Source: Silurus meridionalis (Eukaryota; Chordata; Actinopteri; Siluriformes; Siluridae). Taken from it: a stretch of DNA of 64,000 nt. Position 1 is the stretch's first letter. Each line of letters opens with the position of its first letter. This document shows positions 1 through 10,500 of this stretch, piece by piece. Where the stretch lies: assembly GCF_014805685.1 (NCBI RefSeq), contig NC_060906.1, forward strand, positions 18,668,164-18,732,163, given 5' to 3'. A program made the position numbers and the translations under genes. The notes below the pieces were generated by a model that ran no database searches, was not told the origin of the DNA, and worked only from the letters and a program-made list of their open reading frames with translations.

Positions 1-359
1 AGTATTTCTACTCTGGTCATAATGTTATATTGTTATAATGTATAAGGAATTGGTGAAATTCTGTCAGTAACACTGCTTGCAATGAGACCAAATTTAGCAA
101 CGACTGCCGTGTGATGCAGTCTGATGCAAAGTGCTGGTACTGTTGCCAGACCAAAGTTGATTATGCAGACCATGTGTGTTTTGTGTCATTAAACACTTAG
201 AAAAAGTAAATGTCATGACATTTAAATAAATAAATTGATGTGACCAAATTCACCTTGTCCAGGCTGCTTTCTGTCTGTCATAGCTAGTCTTGCTGGAGTC
301 CTTACTTGTACCCTGGTCATACTGCAGTGTCCTTATCTATTATCTATACAGATACCTAA

Positions 360-740
360 TAATGCAAGCTTTACTCTCTCCCAGTAAGAGACTCCCACAG
401 CCCATCCTATCGAGTTAAACATGCTCCTGAGATACATATAATCCTGTCTCTTTCTTTCCAAACCTGCCTGATTCATCCCGACACCCACCCTGCCACCCTT
501 ATTATTATTATCAATAATCTGCTGTAACAGTTCAGGACTACAGTTGTCATGAACAGTTTTTGCATTCGAGTCAACCAATGATGGAACTGTAATGAAAGGA
601 CATTCGTTGTCAATCAGATGAGAATCTGATTCCCTTTTGAGTCTGGTTCCTCTCAAGGTTTCTTCCTCAGATAATTCCACGCTGTCTCCATTGACTTACT
701 CATTAGGGATAAACAGAGAAGAGATAAACTTATATGGACT
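360..740 (-). repeat. Interspersed repeat, family A copy
   Basis: On the minus strand this stretch shares the string AGGAAGAAACCTTGAGAG, followed by a CAGGCTCAAGAGGG-like string, with the copy at 18553-18805. A related copy lies at 48881-49092. The open frame across it (333-680) is repeat-derived and not a gene. The family is common across this window, and other copies begin with a sequence like CATTGTCTCAAAGCAGCTTTACAGA. I cannot name the family with certainty. Confidence 0.6.
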
Positions 741-962
741 GATTTAGACATTTGAAAGTTATATTTCGTAAACTGTTTAATTCTTTGAATGCCCATCGTT
801 AAAAACGGCATTCAATTAAAATGTAACCGAATTGTCCGTCCCTACTGTCAACAAATGTCCATAAACCAGACGGTTACTAGAAGATGAAAGTACATCTAAA
901 AGACTCGATGCTGAGCAGGTGCAGTGAAAGCGAATTGGTGTGTGATGGATGCAGTGGCGTAC

Positions 963-3900
963 CACTTTCTGCGAGTAGCCCACCAGCTGCACTTTACTGA
1001 GAGCAGAGTTCACTTCCTGCATGCTATAGCACTTCTTCCACGACCACACCTCCACTGCGTCCTTCAAAGGCCCAGGCAGCATCCTAAAAGCGCGCACACG
1101 GCACAACACGGCATCGATTTAATGCAGCAAGAGTAAACTGGGGGTGGTGGTGGTGGTGGGGTTCGGGTTTCATCATCATCATGCATATTTATAAACGCTG
1201 ACATTTCTCATGCGGGTAAATGTGCAGAGATGTCATAGAGCATTTTTAATAATTAATTAGGCATTAAAAACTTAACCAATTTAATACTCTAGACATAACT
1301 TTAATGGGTTAAAATGTTATATACAGTTAAACTTAATCTTGTTTTTTTTAAACAGATTTTATACCTTTGTATTTCCTTGTTCTTCCAGCAAGTGGCAGTC
1401 TGAGCCTTTGGAACTCTTTCCATGAAGTTAACCAGCTCCTCCATCAGCAGTCTGTCACCAAGAAAAACCAGAAATGAATTTAAGCAGCAACATCCAAAGG
1501 TTAATAAGATTTCCTATATTTATCAGGTTAATACTATAGAAAACAGAGCATTAGGTCGCTTTCAAATAGAATTTTTTTTCCCAGCGTTTCTTGCAAATGG
1601 AAATACAATTTCTTGGCACAGTTACTGTTTTTCAGTACGACAGAGATAATGGAATGTCAGCTTGCAAGTTTGATGTGAAATGTAATGACACTGTAGTTGT
1701 ATTTAGATTTAACTGTAATTCTTCAAATGTGGCACTTCTAACTAAACCTTTAGATTGTTTTTTTTTTGATCTACTGATTGGTGGATGAATTAGATTTTTT
1801 CTGATCTGTTTAATATTGGATTGGGTTTTTATTGATAAGTTTCATGAACTTTATGTCTACTGCCTTTTTGTCATATCCATTCGTCTCCATGTTTGCTCTC
1901 TCAGGTTAAAGACAATTGCAACTGATACACCCTCATTGTTTAAACAGAGGAATTGGGTGTACATGGTGTACACAAGAAAGCAGGATATCCTGTCTCATCA
2001 TATTTCAGTCCAGGAAACATCTGGAAAGCCTGACTTCATGGTGACAACCCCAGGGTTTCCATGTCGAGCAGTTGGTCAGAAATTACAATCGTATCCAAGT
2101 TGGTAATTTAAAACGGGCTGTAATTGAGATGCAAACTACCTGCCGATCTGGAAGGTGGGCTCGGTGGCGTAAACGGTGCCTGAGAAGCTGGTGCGCTCGG
2201 TGATGTAGGGCAGAGCCATCATGCAGTGATAGTTAGAAATCAGGATGACGTCGATAGTCGACAGGTCCAGCAGCTCTCTCTGGAGGGAAGAAAATACTAA
2301 ACCTTTCAACCTTTAAATCTTCACGTAAGAGCGTTGTATTGATGTTCGAATTTTAAGCTTTAAACCATATTAGTTCCACATGGAAAGAAAAGGTCATTTT
2401 TTTATTCATTACTGCTGTACAGTAGATTTGAGTTTTTAGATTCATTATACCAGTATTTACAGACTAGGCTACAAACACACTGTCTGTGCCGTAATATAAA
2501 AGAACCTGTAGAAATAATGTCAGGAAGTATGAGCACTAAACGCATTATTATAAACACCTGCTTCTTCTGCCAATCAGCCAATTGTGTAGCAGCAACACAA
2601 CTGCACATCTGGCACAGGTTTAGAACTGTGTAAATTAAACATCAAAATGCAAGGCAGGGAAAAAAAAAGTAATTTCAGTGATTTTGACTGTAAACTTTTG
2701 AGTATATCAGAACCTGCTGATCTCCCATGGCCTTTTTTTTTTTTTACGTTTTCACCACTCTTTGCAACCATGGTGAGCAGAAAAGCCTCTTAGCATGTTT
2801 AACTTTAAGATGGACTGACTTCATCAGAAGAAGCACATATCGGTCCCACTCCTGTCTGTCATAAAGAGAAATTTGAGGCCATGGTGGGTACAGGTGTACT
2901 GAACATTAATGATGCATTTATTTGTATGTGCATTCTGATAAATTGGAAGTGAGGGGAAACCATGTAAGTATGGAGGCACTACATTTATATTAATGGCATT
3001 TAGCAGCCCTTATCCACAACGACTTACGACTGAGCAGTTGAGGATTAAGGGCCTTGCTCATAGGCCCAGCAGTAGCAGTTTGGTGGTGCTGGGATTTGAA
3101 CCTATGACCTTCCGGTCCAGAGTCCAATGCCTTAACCACTGAGCTACCACCTTCCTAACAACTTTGACCAAACAAATATATAAATTTACAGATATTGGTA
3201 CAAAAGACGTGAAACAGTTCAACTTTATTTTCATTGAAAAATCCTCCCCTTGCACACTCTTGCAATCTGGACAGTAAACTTTCAGCTGAAATACTCTCTT
3301 ATAAAACTTTGAAGAATTTCTTTACTAGTTGGATATTTCTTTCTGGCCTTGTGGTGCAGTGACTGGACAGGACATTCCATGATAAAGAACACTCCAGTCG
3401 ACTGTTTGCTCACTAAATAATGCGTACAATGATTTGAGCATGTGCTTCGGGTCATCTTCTTGTTGTATTGAGAATTTGGTTACAATCAGCAGTCCATATG
3501 GAATTGTGTGGTATTGAAGGTTCATGTGGTTGGTTCAGAATTCCTCTCACCCAGAATAAGTCTCCAAACTTCCCTGTTTCGAAACAACCCCAAACTATTA
3601 AGCTTCCACCTCAAAGTTTGCTTGTGGGTGTGAGGCAGTCGTCTAACATCATCTCTCCTGTTTTATGTCTTACACAAGTTCTTCTGTCTAACTGGGCTCA
3701 TCAATCCACAGAACTTTTTTCCAGTCATTCACTGTCCAATTCTTGTGTGTTTTTACACTTAGTTTGTTGCATATAAACAAATGTTAACTGCACCAAACAT
3801 CTCTTACCTCATGCTGAGATCAAACTGAAAGAAAAGTCCTGACAGGAGCTTTAAAAACAGAACTATAAAATGTTTATTTATGACTCGTGAGGAACTTCAT

Positions 3901-6900
3901 CTGAATAATATTTCATATTTAGCCTTACTTTCAGGGGAAATGCGGTAATATGTGCTTAGTGTTATCTATTGACTTATTACAAATGGTGGACTTCGTTCAT
4001 ATGCAGATCCGAGAGAAAATTGAGATAATAATTACACAGTTCCTAATGATTATTACTGTCACTAATACATATTGGTTACATTACTATTATCCAACAGGCT
4101 TGTCACGTACCTCAGGAAGACAAAACTCTGGCTCGGAGTCCACAAACACACGACCGGCGCACTCCTTTAACTCCTTCCAACACAGAGCAAATAAAACATG
4201 CCGAGCGTGCAGTATGTACAGTCTTAAATTTAATACAGATTTTACTGCATGTGTAACAACAATCATTGAGAAATCATGATAATATGCTCACTTTCTCAAG
4301 GTTCACTGTTCCATCCTTGGAGACCCATCCTGGGAGTTTGGACAGTCTTGGACTAAAGGTGGCAGAAAAAACGAATCGATAACTCCTTTGATAGACTTAA
4401 TGGAATATACTTATTATCTTAAAAATGTGTTTTCATGACTGGTTTATCAGTACTATAGAACAACAGAAATGGGTTTGAAAAAATTGCCATAGATCCATAA
4501 ATACTTATGTAACCAGTTGAGAAATTGGATTTATTGATAAATTATACACAATTATTGCCACATTATTAATTGTTGGCAATTTATAGTACGCCATACTTTC
4601 TGTAATAACATTTACTTGCTTAATATACAGCAGATCTGATCAGGAACTCACTTTAAAAACAACCCTGTCACTAAGGTTCTAGATCAGTCCAGTTCTTTAA
4701 ATGCAAGATTTTGAATGAGAGAACGTCTGGAAATCTAAACCTGTGCAGAAATTTCTAAAGAGCTGAGAAACTTTGTTAAGGGTGTCTGAGCAGGAAGACT
4801 CATTTACATTTTTGGCATTTGGCAGACGCCCTGATCCACAGCGACTTGCATTTATGACTTTGAAATATTATTTCTACAGCTGAGCAGTTGAGGATTGAAG
4901 CCTTACTCAGACTCAGGGGCAGTCACAGCTGCTGAACGAATTCTATGTCTGGTTCGAGGTGCAGAACAACAAGGCGGTGAGGAAGACCACCCCTCCTCCC
5001 AGTGACCAGGTGCTCTGTCTAACCACAGCTGAAGTGAGGAAAACTCTATTCAGAGGTAACCCGTGGACGTCTGCTGGACCAGAAAACATTCCTGGCAGAG
5101 TGCTCAGGGAATGTGCACAACATCTAGTGGATATCTTCACCGACATCTTTAACATCTCCTGAGCAGCACCATTATTCCTACATGCCTCAAGACGATGACC
5201 ATCATCCCCGTGACGAAGAAGTCTGCTGTCTCCTGCCTCAATGACTATCGTCCCATCGTGCTCACACCCATCGTAATAAAGTGCTTTAAGAGGCTCACCA
5301 AGAGGCACATCAAGACCCAGCTTCCACCCTCACTGGACCCCATGCAGTTTGCATAATGTCCAAATCGCTCTACGGACGATGACATCTCCACGACCCTTTA
5401 TTTGGCCCTTACCCACCTAGACAACAAGGATGGGAGAATGCGCTTCCTTCAACACAATCATCCCACAGCACCTGATTGAGAAGTTGAGCCTACCGATCCT
5501 GAACACCTCCCTCCGTAACTGGATCCTTGACTTTCTGACTGGGAGACCTCAGTCAGTCCGGATCGGATACAGCATCTCCAGCACCACCATACTGAGCACT
5601 GGGTCACCTAAGGGCTGTGTGCTCAGTCCACTGCTGTTCACTTTGCTGACTTACAACTGTGTAGCAATGCACAGCTCGAATCATATCGTCAAGTTCACCG
5701 ATGACCGTGGTGGGTCTCATCAGCAAGAACGGGAGTGCAACAGCTAACAGCCTGGTGTGGAGCGAACAACCTGTCTCTAAACGTCAACAAAAGGAAAGAG
5801 ATGGTTGTGGACTTCAGGAGAGCACAGAGCGATCATTCTCCACTGATCATCAATGGATCCTTAGTGGAGATCGTCAAGTTCACCAAATTCCGTGGTGTTC
5901 ATCTGGCGGATAACCTCACCTGGTCACTCAACACCAGCTCCATCACCAAGAAAGCCCAGCAGCGTCTCTACTTTCTGAGAAGGCTGAGGAAAACCTATTT
6001 CCCTCCCCCCATCCTGACCACGTTCTACAGAGGGACCATTGAAAACATCTTGTGCAGCTGCATCACTGCCTGGTTTGGGAACTGCACCGTCTCGGATCGC
6101 AAGACCCTACAGAGGATAGTGAGGACAGCTGAGAAGTTCATCGGAGTCTCTCTCCATGTCTTCAATACCACTCATATTACATCACTTCATTACCATAAAC
6201 TGTTTACATGCCGTTTTTGCACATCTTTTTTTGGATTGCTCTTTTGCACAACATTTTGTTTAAATTTTTTGTTACTTACAATGTTCACTTTACATCTTTT
6301 ACACACCGCAGTGTGCAATATACAACAGGTTTACTGGCGACGTTATTTAGTATTTTGTGTCTTGTGTTGTCTTGCACTGTCCTGTATTGTCTTGCACTGT
6401 TTGCACCAGGTTGCACAGGATGCACTTTATGTGGCGAGGACACTTAAAGTCCTTAGCCCTGTGTTTCTGTGATTGTTTTTGTATGTAGCACCAGGGTTCA
6501 GGAGGAACGTTGTTTCATTTCACTGTGTAATGCGTCAGCTATATATGGCTGAAATGACAATAAAAGCTTCTTGACTCTTGACTTGGTGGTGTTGGGATTT
6601 GAACTCACAAGCTTCCGATCAAAAGTCCAATGCCTTAAGTAGGGATGTGCAATACCACCTAATTTCCTTTTGGAACCGAAACCAAGTATTTCGATACCAA
6701 AACGTATATGAAATATTTCAGAAGGTGAAGATGCAGTGATCCAGAGATATATGACCGAAAGACAGAATGCTCACTTGTTTGAATGAACAAAGAATCTAAA
6801 ATATGAATTACATTTTGGTTATATTCTTCAAATTCTATGAACCTTAAAGGTGCTGTTGATGTCGCCGATGTCGATGTCACCAAATACTGATCTTGACTTG

Positions 6901-7773
6901 GTTTCGAATCGAAAATAAAAAGGTATTACATGGTATCACACATCCATGTTAGACTTCTAATCAGAATATCTTGAATTCAAATCCAAGCAATACCAAGCTG
7001 CCACATCTGGACCCCTGAGTAAGGCCCTTAACCTTCAGCTCCTCTGCTGTATATATAAGGTAATAATAAGCCGCTCTGGATAAACAAAAAAGCCATAAAT
7101 GTGAATGTAAACAGTGTAACTGACCTGTGCACCAGAGGCAGTGGGAGGAAGCACAGAGCTGAGCTGGTGTCCAGCCCACAGTCCAGCATGATGGTGGTGC
7201 ATTTAAACTTGAGGACATTGCAAGGCAACGTTGGATGACCAGACAAACAATACTAGAATAATACAAATCATTAAAATTAGAAGAGATAATATGCATGTCC
7301 AGAAAAAACACAATCTCTAACAAGTCTGGGCATAAATCAAAATCTATATCCGGATTTTCTGTACATCTGCTTTAATAACAAGTTTAATATAGAACAAAAA
7401 AAACCTTTAAATTTTTTTTTTATGCAAACAATAGGAACATATAACCAGGAAAAGCCGGAACTACTAATAAATAGTAAAAATAATTACAAAGTTAATATCA
7501 ATCCTTATATAGTTTTTAAAAAAGGACGCGCAAATTGCTTTGCGTCCCAAATTGTTCTCGACATTCGCCTAGTCCCCTATGTAGGGTGTAGCAGCTTGCC
7601 TACATACACCATATCTAGTGAGCATACATAGTGCATATTCAGACATTTGAGACACGGCCTTTGCATTTAGCTTTGTTAGCCTTATAAAAAAAAGCATGCT
7701 AGAACTATTTTAACCTCACATAAACGTTCGAGAGGTGTTCAATAAATATATTTTTTCAACTCACCAATTTCAT
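963..7773 (-). CDS. ints9: Integrator complex subunit 9, N-terminal part (7 coding exons; continues beyond the left edge)
   Basis: INTS9 is the metallo-beta-lactamase/beta-CASP partner of the INTS11 endonuclease in the nuclear Integrator complex, which cleaves snRNA 3' ends and terminates paused Pol II transcripts. Coding exons in transcript order are 7765-7773 (ATG AAA TTG, then a GTGAGT donor), 7125-7252, 4292-4352, 4111-4173, 2140-2279, 1365-1451 and 963-1083. Phases agree at every junction and give 203 codons of a protein usually about 658 residues long. Recognisable segments are [62 protein letters not shown] and [19 protein letters not shown]. Residues 102-107 (SNYHCM) lie where the active nuclease INTS11 has the zinc-binding HxHxDH motif, so this subunit is catalytically dead, as is known for the family. 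The next exon is not seen in bases 1-962. Exon reading is direct; identity is by recalled family similarity. Confidence 0.95.
2979..3157 (-). mobile_element. tRNA-derived SINE with V-SINE-like tail
   Basis: Read on the minus strand, it starts with a tRNA-like head: an A-box-like TAGCTCAGTGGTTAAGGCA and a B-box-like AGGTTCAAATCCC. It continues through a body (GAGCAAGGCCCTTAATCC, CAACTGCTCAG) and ends in GGATAAGGGCTGCTAAATGCC-like sequence, the conserved 3' core of fish V-SINE-type elements. It lies in INTS9 intron 4 (4110 to 2280). It is a SINE and not a functional tRNA gene: no cloverleaf 3' half or CCA-proximal stem follows the B box. Confidence 0.75.
3160..3780 (-). pseudogene. Degenerate Tc1/mariner transposase remnant
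   Basis: Minus-strand frames contain [17 protein letters not shown], which corresponds to the QQDNxPKHTSK block around the second catalytic Asp of Tc1 transposases. Other stretches follow the usual order but are broken by stops and frameshifts. No intact terminal inverted repeats were identified. It lies in INTS9 intron 4, next to the SINE at 2979-3157. It cannot encode an active protein. Confidence 0.6.
4802..4925 (-). mobile_element. 3' part of a SINE split by a LINE insertion
   Basis: This carries the tail and body of the same SINE type as 2979-3157 (TTGGCAGACGCCCTGATCCACAG, then CTGAGCAGTTGAGGATT). It stops at 4925. The matching tRNA-like head resumes at 6584-6640, directly after the LINE 3' end, so one SINE was split by a 1.66-kb LINE insertion. 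It lies in INTS9 intron 2 (7124 to 4353). Confidence 0.65.
4926..6583 (+). mobile_element. 5'-truncated, degenerate L2-type LINE
   Basis: Plus-strand frames contain non-LTR reverse transcriptase blocks in order: [56 protein letters not shown], then KFTDD (normally FADD, the catalytic box) and finally [21 protein letters not shown] and [15 protein letters not shown]. Several stops and frameshifts break the frame. The 3' end (GAACGTTGTTTCATTTCACTG, then TGAAATGACAATAAAAGC) is the tail typical of fish L2/Maui-type LINEs. The longest frame, 5735-6472, is the RT C-terminal part. It is inactive and lies in INTS9 intron 2 in the opposite orientation to the gene. Confidence 0.85.
6584..6640 (-). mobile_element. 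tRNA-like head of the split SINE
   Basis: This carries TTGGTGGTGTTGGGATTTGAA, the minus-strand B box, and AAAGTCCAATGCCTTAA, the start of the A-box region. It is the other half of the SINE whose tail is at 4802-4925. The head is cut off at 6640 by the next element. Confidence 0.65.
6641..6949. mobile_element. Short non-autonomous DNA transposon (hAT-like MITE)
   Basis: The left end AGGGATGTGCAATACCACC and the right end TGGTATCACACATCCATG are imperfect inverted repeats. Subterminal motifs (GAACCGAAACCAAG and CTTGGTTTCGAATCG) are also inverted. No clean target-site duplication was found. There is no coding capacity. It lies in INTS9 intron 2 between two SINE pieces. Confidence 0.55.
6950..7111 (+). 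mobile_element. tRNA-derived SINE abutting INTS9 exon 2
   Basis: On the plus strand it carries a B-box-like GAATTCAAATCC, then CTGAGTAAGGCCCTTAACC and CTCTGGATAAAC, ending in CATAAATGTGAATGTAAA. It ends about 13 bases before the INTS9 exon 2 boundary (7125), in antisense to INTS9, so its tail sits just inside the splice donor of that exon. Confidence 0.65.
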
Positions 7774-8785
7774 GTCTGATAACTGTGTGATGTGTTGTGA
7801 TCAATTCGCACTAACCAGAATGTACTTTATATATTATATAGATTGATAGGATGTCTAATGGTTTAGCTGGGGGATTTAGTTCTTCTTCGGTTGTCTTTGC
7901 GCCTGGTTTTGAAAGCGCCACCTGCAGGTCAGGCGGAATACTGCGATAAAAAATCTCCACCCACTTGAAACAGGATAAAGAGAATTAGTTTGACGCCTAA
8001 TGGGATTTGGGGGGAAGTTTAGATTATTGCAGGGCAAATGTGATGTTTTTCTTTAGAAAAGAAAAAAAAAAGATAAGCATAAGTAATACGCCACCTTTTT
8101 TTAAATAGTTAATAGGGGATAAACTTGAAAATGGCTGAAGAACAGGGAAATATTTTGTATTAAAATAAAAAAACAATAAAGGATAAATGCACACAAAAAA
8201 GGATTAGTTGAAACGTTTAAGTAAATGCACATATATGTGCGTGTGTGATAAGGATGGTGGTGATGATGATGATGATGATGACCCTGTTCTGTAAGAGGAT
8301 CGAGCCACTCGCACCTGTTCACCGGAATCCGGATTTTCCAGGTTAAAATGTAAAATGGCGACAAAGCGGAAATGAACAGGTGGACATTCTCGAGCGTGAC
8401 ATAACCGTGATACATGTGATTTTTCCAAAGAAAGTGGAGTTTGTGTTGTTTGCCTCTGACTTGGATACACGCCGAACGGAGCAGCAGCTCAAGTCATGTG
8501 TTTATAAACTTTCCTCGGATCCCGTGAACAGGAGCGAGAAACTCCGCATCAACAGGCGAGGACACTTCCTTCACTCCCCGGTAACTGCACTGTGTCCTCT
8601 CTCTGTCTCATCACTCGTGTGTCGTGCAGAAGTTTAGCTTCTGTGTTGTCTGTGTGGAAAAAGTGTTGAAGCAGCACTGCAGGGTTCAGTCTTCCTCAGG
8701 TTTATTCTTACAGACTGGAATTAACTCAGTGTGTTTATTTTACCATATGGTCTAAAAGTGACACTTCTCTATATGCTGTTGTGTT
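7774..8785. promoter_or_regulatory. Likely INTS9/KIF13B divergent promoter region
   Basis: This lies upstream of the INTS9 start codon (7773) and of the plus-strand KIF13B gene. Bases 8280-8600 are richer in CpG than the AT-rich surroundings, and a possible splice donor (CCCCG then GTAACTGC) follows at 8580-8581, so an untranslated KIF13B first exon could lie about 8340-8580. A short frame ATGGCGACAAAGCGGAAATGA occurs near 8354. No TATA box or factor site can be assigned with confidence. The boundaries are inference from gene positions. Confidence 0.35.
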
Positions 8786-10348
8786 GTAAATTAACTCATA
8801 CCCTGTGTAACTACCCCTATACAGTGTTAAATTAACTCGTACCCTGTGTAACTACCCCTATACAGTGTTAAATTAACTGCACTGTTTAACTACCCTATAC
8901 AGTGTTAAATTAACTCGTACCCTGTGTAACTACCCCTATACAGTGTTAAATTAACTCGTACCCTGTGTAACTACCCCTATACATTGTTAAATTAACTCGT
9001 ACCCTGTGTAACTACCCCTATACAGTGTTAAATTAACTTGTACCCTGTTTAACTACCCCTATACAGTGTTAAATTAACTCGTACCCTGTTTAACTACCCC
9101 TATACAGTGTTAAATTAACTCGTACCCTGTGTAACTACCCCTATACAGTGTTAAATTAACTCGTACCCTGTTTAACTACCCCTATACAGTGTTAAATTAA
9201 CTCGTACCCTGTGTAACTACCCTATACAGTGTTAAATTAACTGCACCCTGTTTAACTACCCTATACAGTGTTAAATTAACTCGCACTGTTTAACTACCCT
9301 ATACAGTGTTAAATTAACTGCCCTGTTTAACTACCCCTATACAGTGTTAAATTAACTGCACTCCTGTGTAACTACCCTATACAGTGTTAAATTAACTGCA
9401 TTGCCCTGTGTAACTACCCTATACAGTGTTAAATTAACTCGTATCCTGTGTAACTACCCTATACAGTGTTAAATTAACTGCATTGCCCTGTGTAACTACC
9501 CCTATACAGTGTTAAATTAACTCGCACTCCTGTGTAACTACCCTATACAGTGTTAAATTAACTTGTACCCTGTGTAACTACCCTATACAGTGTTAAATTA
9601 ACTCATCCTGTGTAACTACCCTATACAGTGTTAAATTAACTGCACTCCTGTGTAACTACCCCTATACAGTGTTAAATTAACTCGTATCCTGTGTAACTAC
9701 CCCTATACAGTGTTAAATTAACTCGTACCCTGTGTAACTACCCCTATACAGTGTTAAATTAACTCGTACCCTGTGTAACTACCCCTATACAGTGTTAAAT
9801 TAACTCATCCCCTGTGTAACTACCCCTATACAGTGTTAAATTAACTCGTACCCTGTTTAACTACCCCTATACAGTGTTAAATGAACTGCACCCTGTGTAA
9901 CTACCCTATACAGTGTTAAATGAACTCGTACCCTGTGTAACTACCCCTATACAGTGTTAAATGAACTCGTACCCTGTGTAACTACCCCTATACAGTGTTA
10001 AATGAACTCGTACCCTGTGTAACTACCCCTATACAGTGTTAAATTCACTCGTACCCTGTTTAACTACCCCTATACAGTGTTAAATTAACTCGTACCCTGT
10101 TTAACTACCCCTATACAGTGTTAAATTAACTCGTACCCTGTGTAACTACCCCTATACAGTGTTAAATTAACTCGTACCCTGTGTAACTACCCCTATACAG
10201 TGTTAAATTAACTCGTACCCTGTGTAACTACCCCTATACAGTGTTAAATTAACTCATACCCTGTGTAACTACCCCTATACAGTGTTAAATTAACTCGTAC
10301 CCTGTTTAACTACCCCTATACACTGTTAAATTAACTTATACCCTGTTT
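8786..10348. repeat. About 41-bp minisatellite, about 38 copies
   Basis: Tandem units read CAGTGTTAAATTAACTC, GTACCCTGTGTAAC, TACCCCTATA in sequence (about 41 bases). Variants of 36-41 bases have CTACCCTATA for CTACCCCTATA, TTTAAC for TGTAAC, or ATGAAC for ATTAAC. I counted about 38 occurrences of the CAGTGTTAAA core. The first (near 8786) and the last (ending near 10348) units are degenerate, and a decayed half unit follows at 10391. The array fills most of the INTS9-KIF13B gap and ends about 150 bases before the KIF13B start codon. There is no conserved reading frame. Confidence 0.95.
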
Positions 10349-10500
10349 ATCTTCTTCATTTAGTTCATCAGGCCCTATTGAACTAATACAGATTGTTAAA
10401 TTAACCCATGCAGCGTTGAATGCAGTCTTATTATCTTGTGTCCTGATTGAATGCACTACATCCACAGCACTCATTGTTCATGTGACTGTGACCTGGGGTC

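Noticed and set aside
3060..3157. Possible tRNA gene (A and B boxes on the minus strand)
   Set aside because: No acceptor or T-stem pairing follows, and the sequence continues into a V-SINE-type tail that recurs elsewhere in the window; it is a SINE.
8101..8470. Minus-strand frames with His-rich and Ser-rich runs
   Set aside because: The runs come from a (GAT)n/(ATG)n microsatellite at about 8262-8281; two overlapping frames show the same artefact.
8380..8637. 85-codon open frame upstream of KIF13B as a separate gene
   Set aside because: No recognisable domain, no splice partner in frame with KIF13B, and it lies where an untranslated first exon or promoter is expected.
8786..10348. CRISPR-like array
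   Set aside because: The whole unit is repeated with no unique spacers, and the genome is clearly vertebrate; it is a minisatellite.
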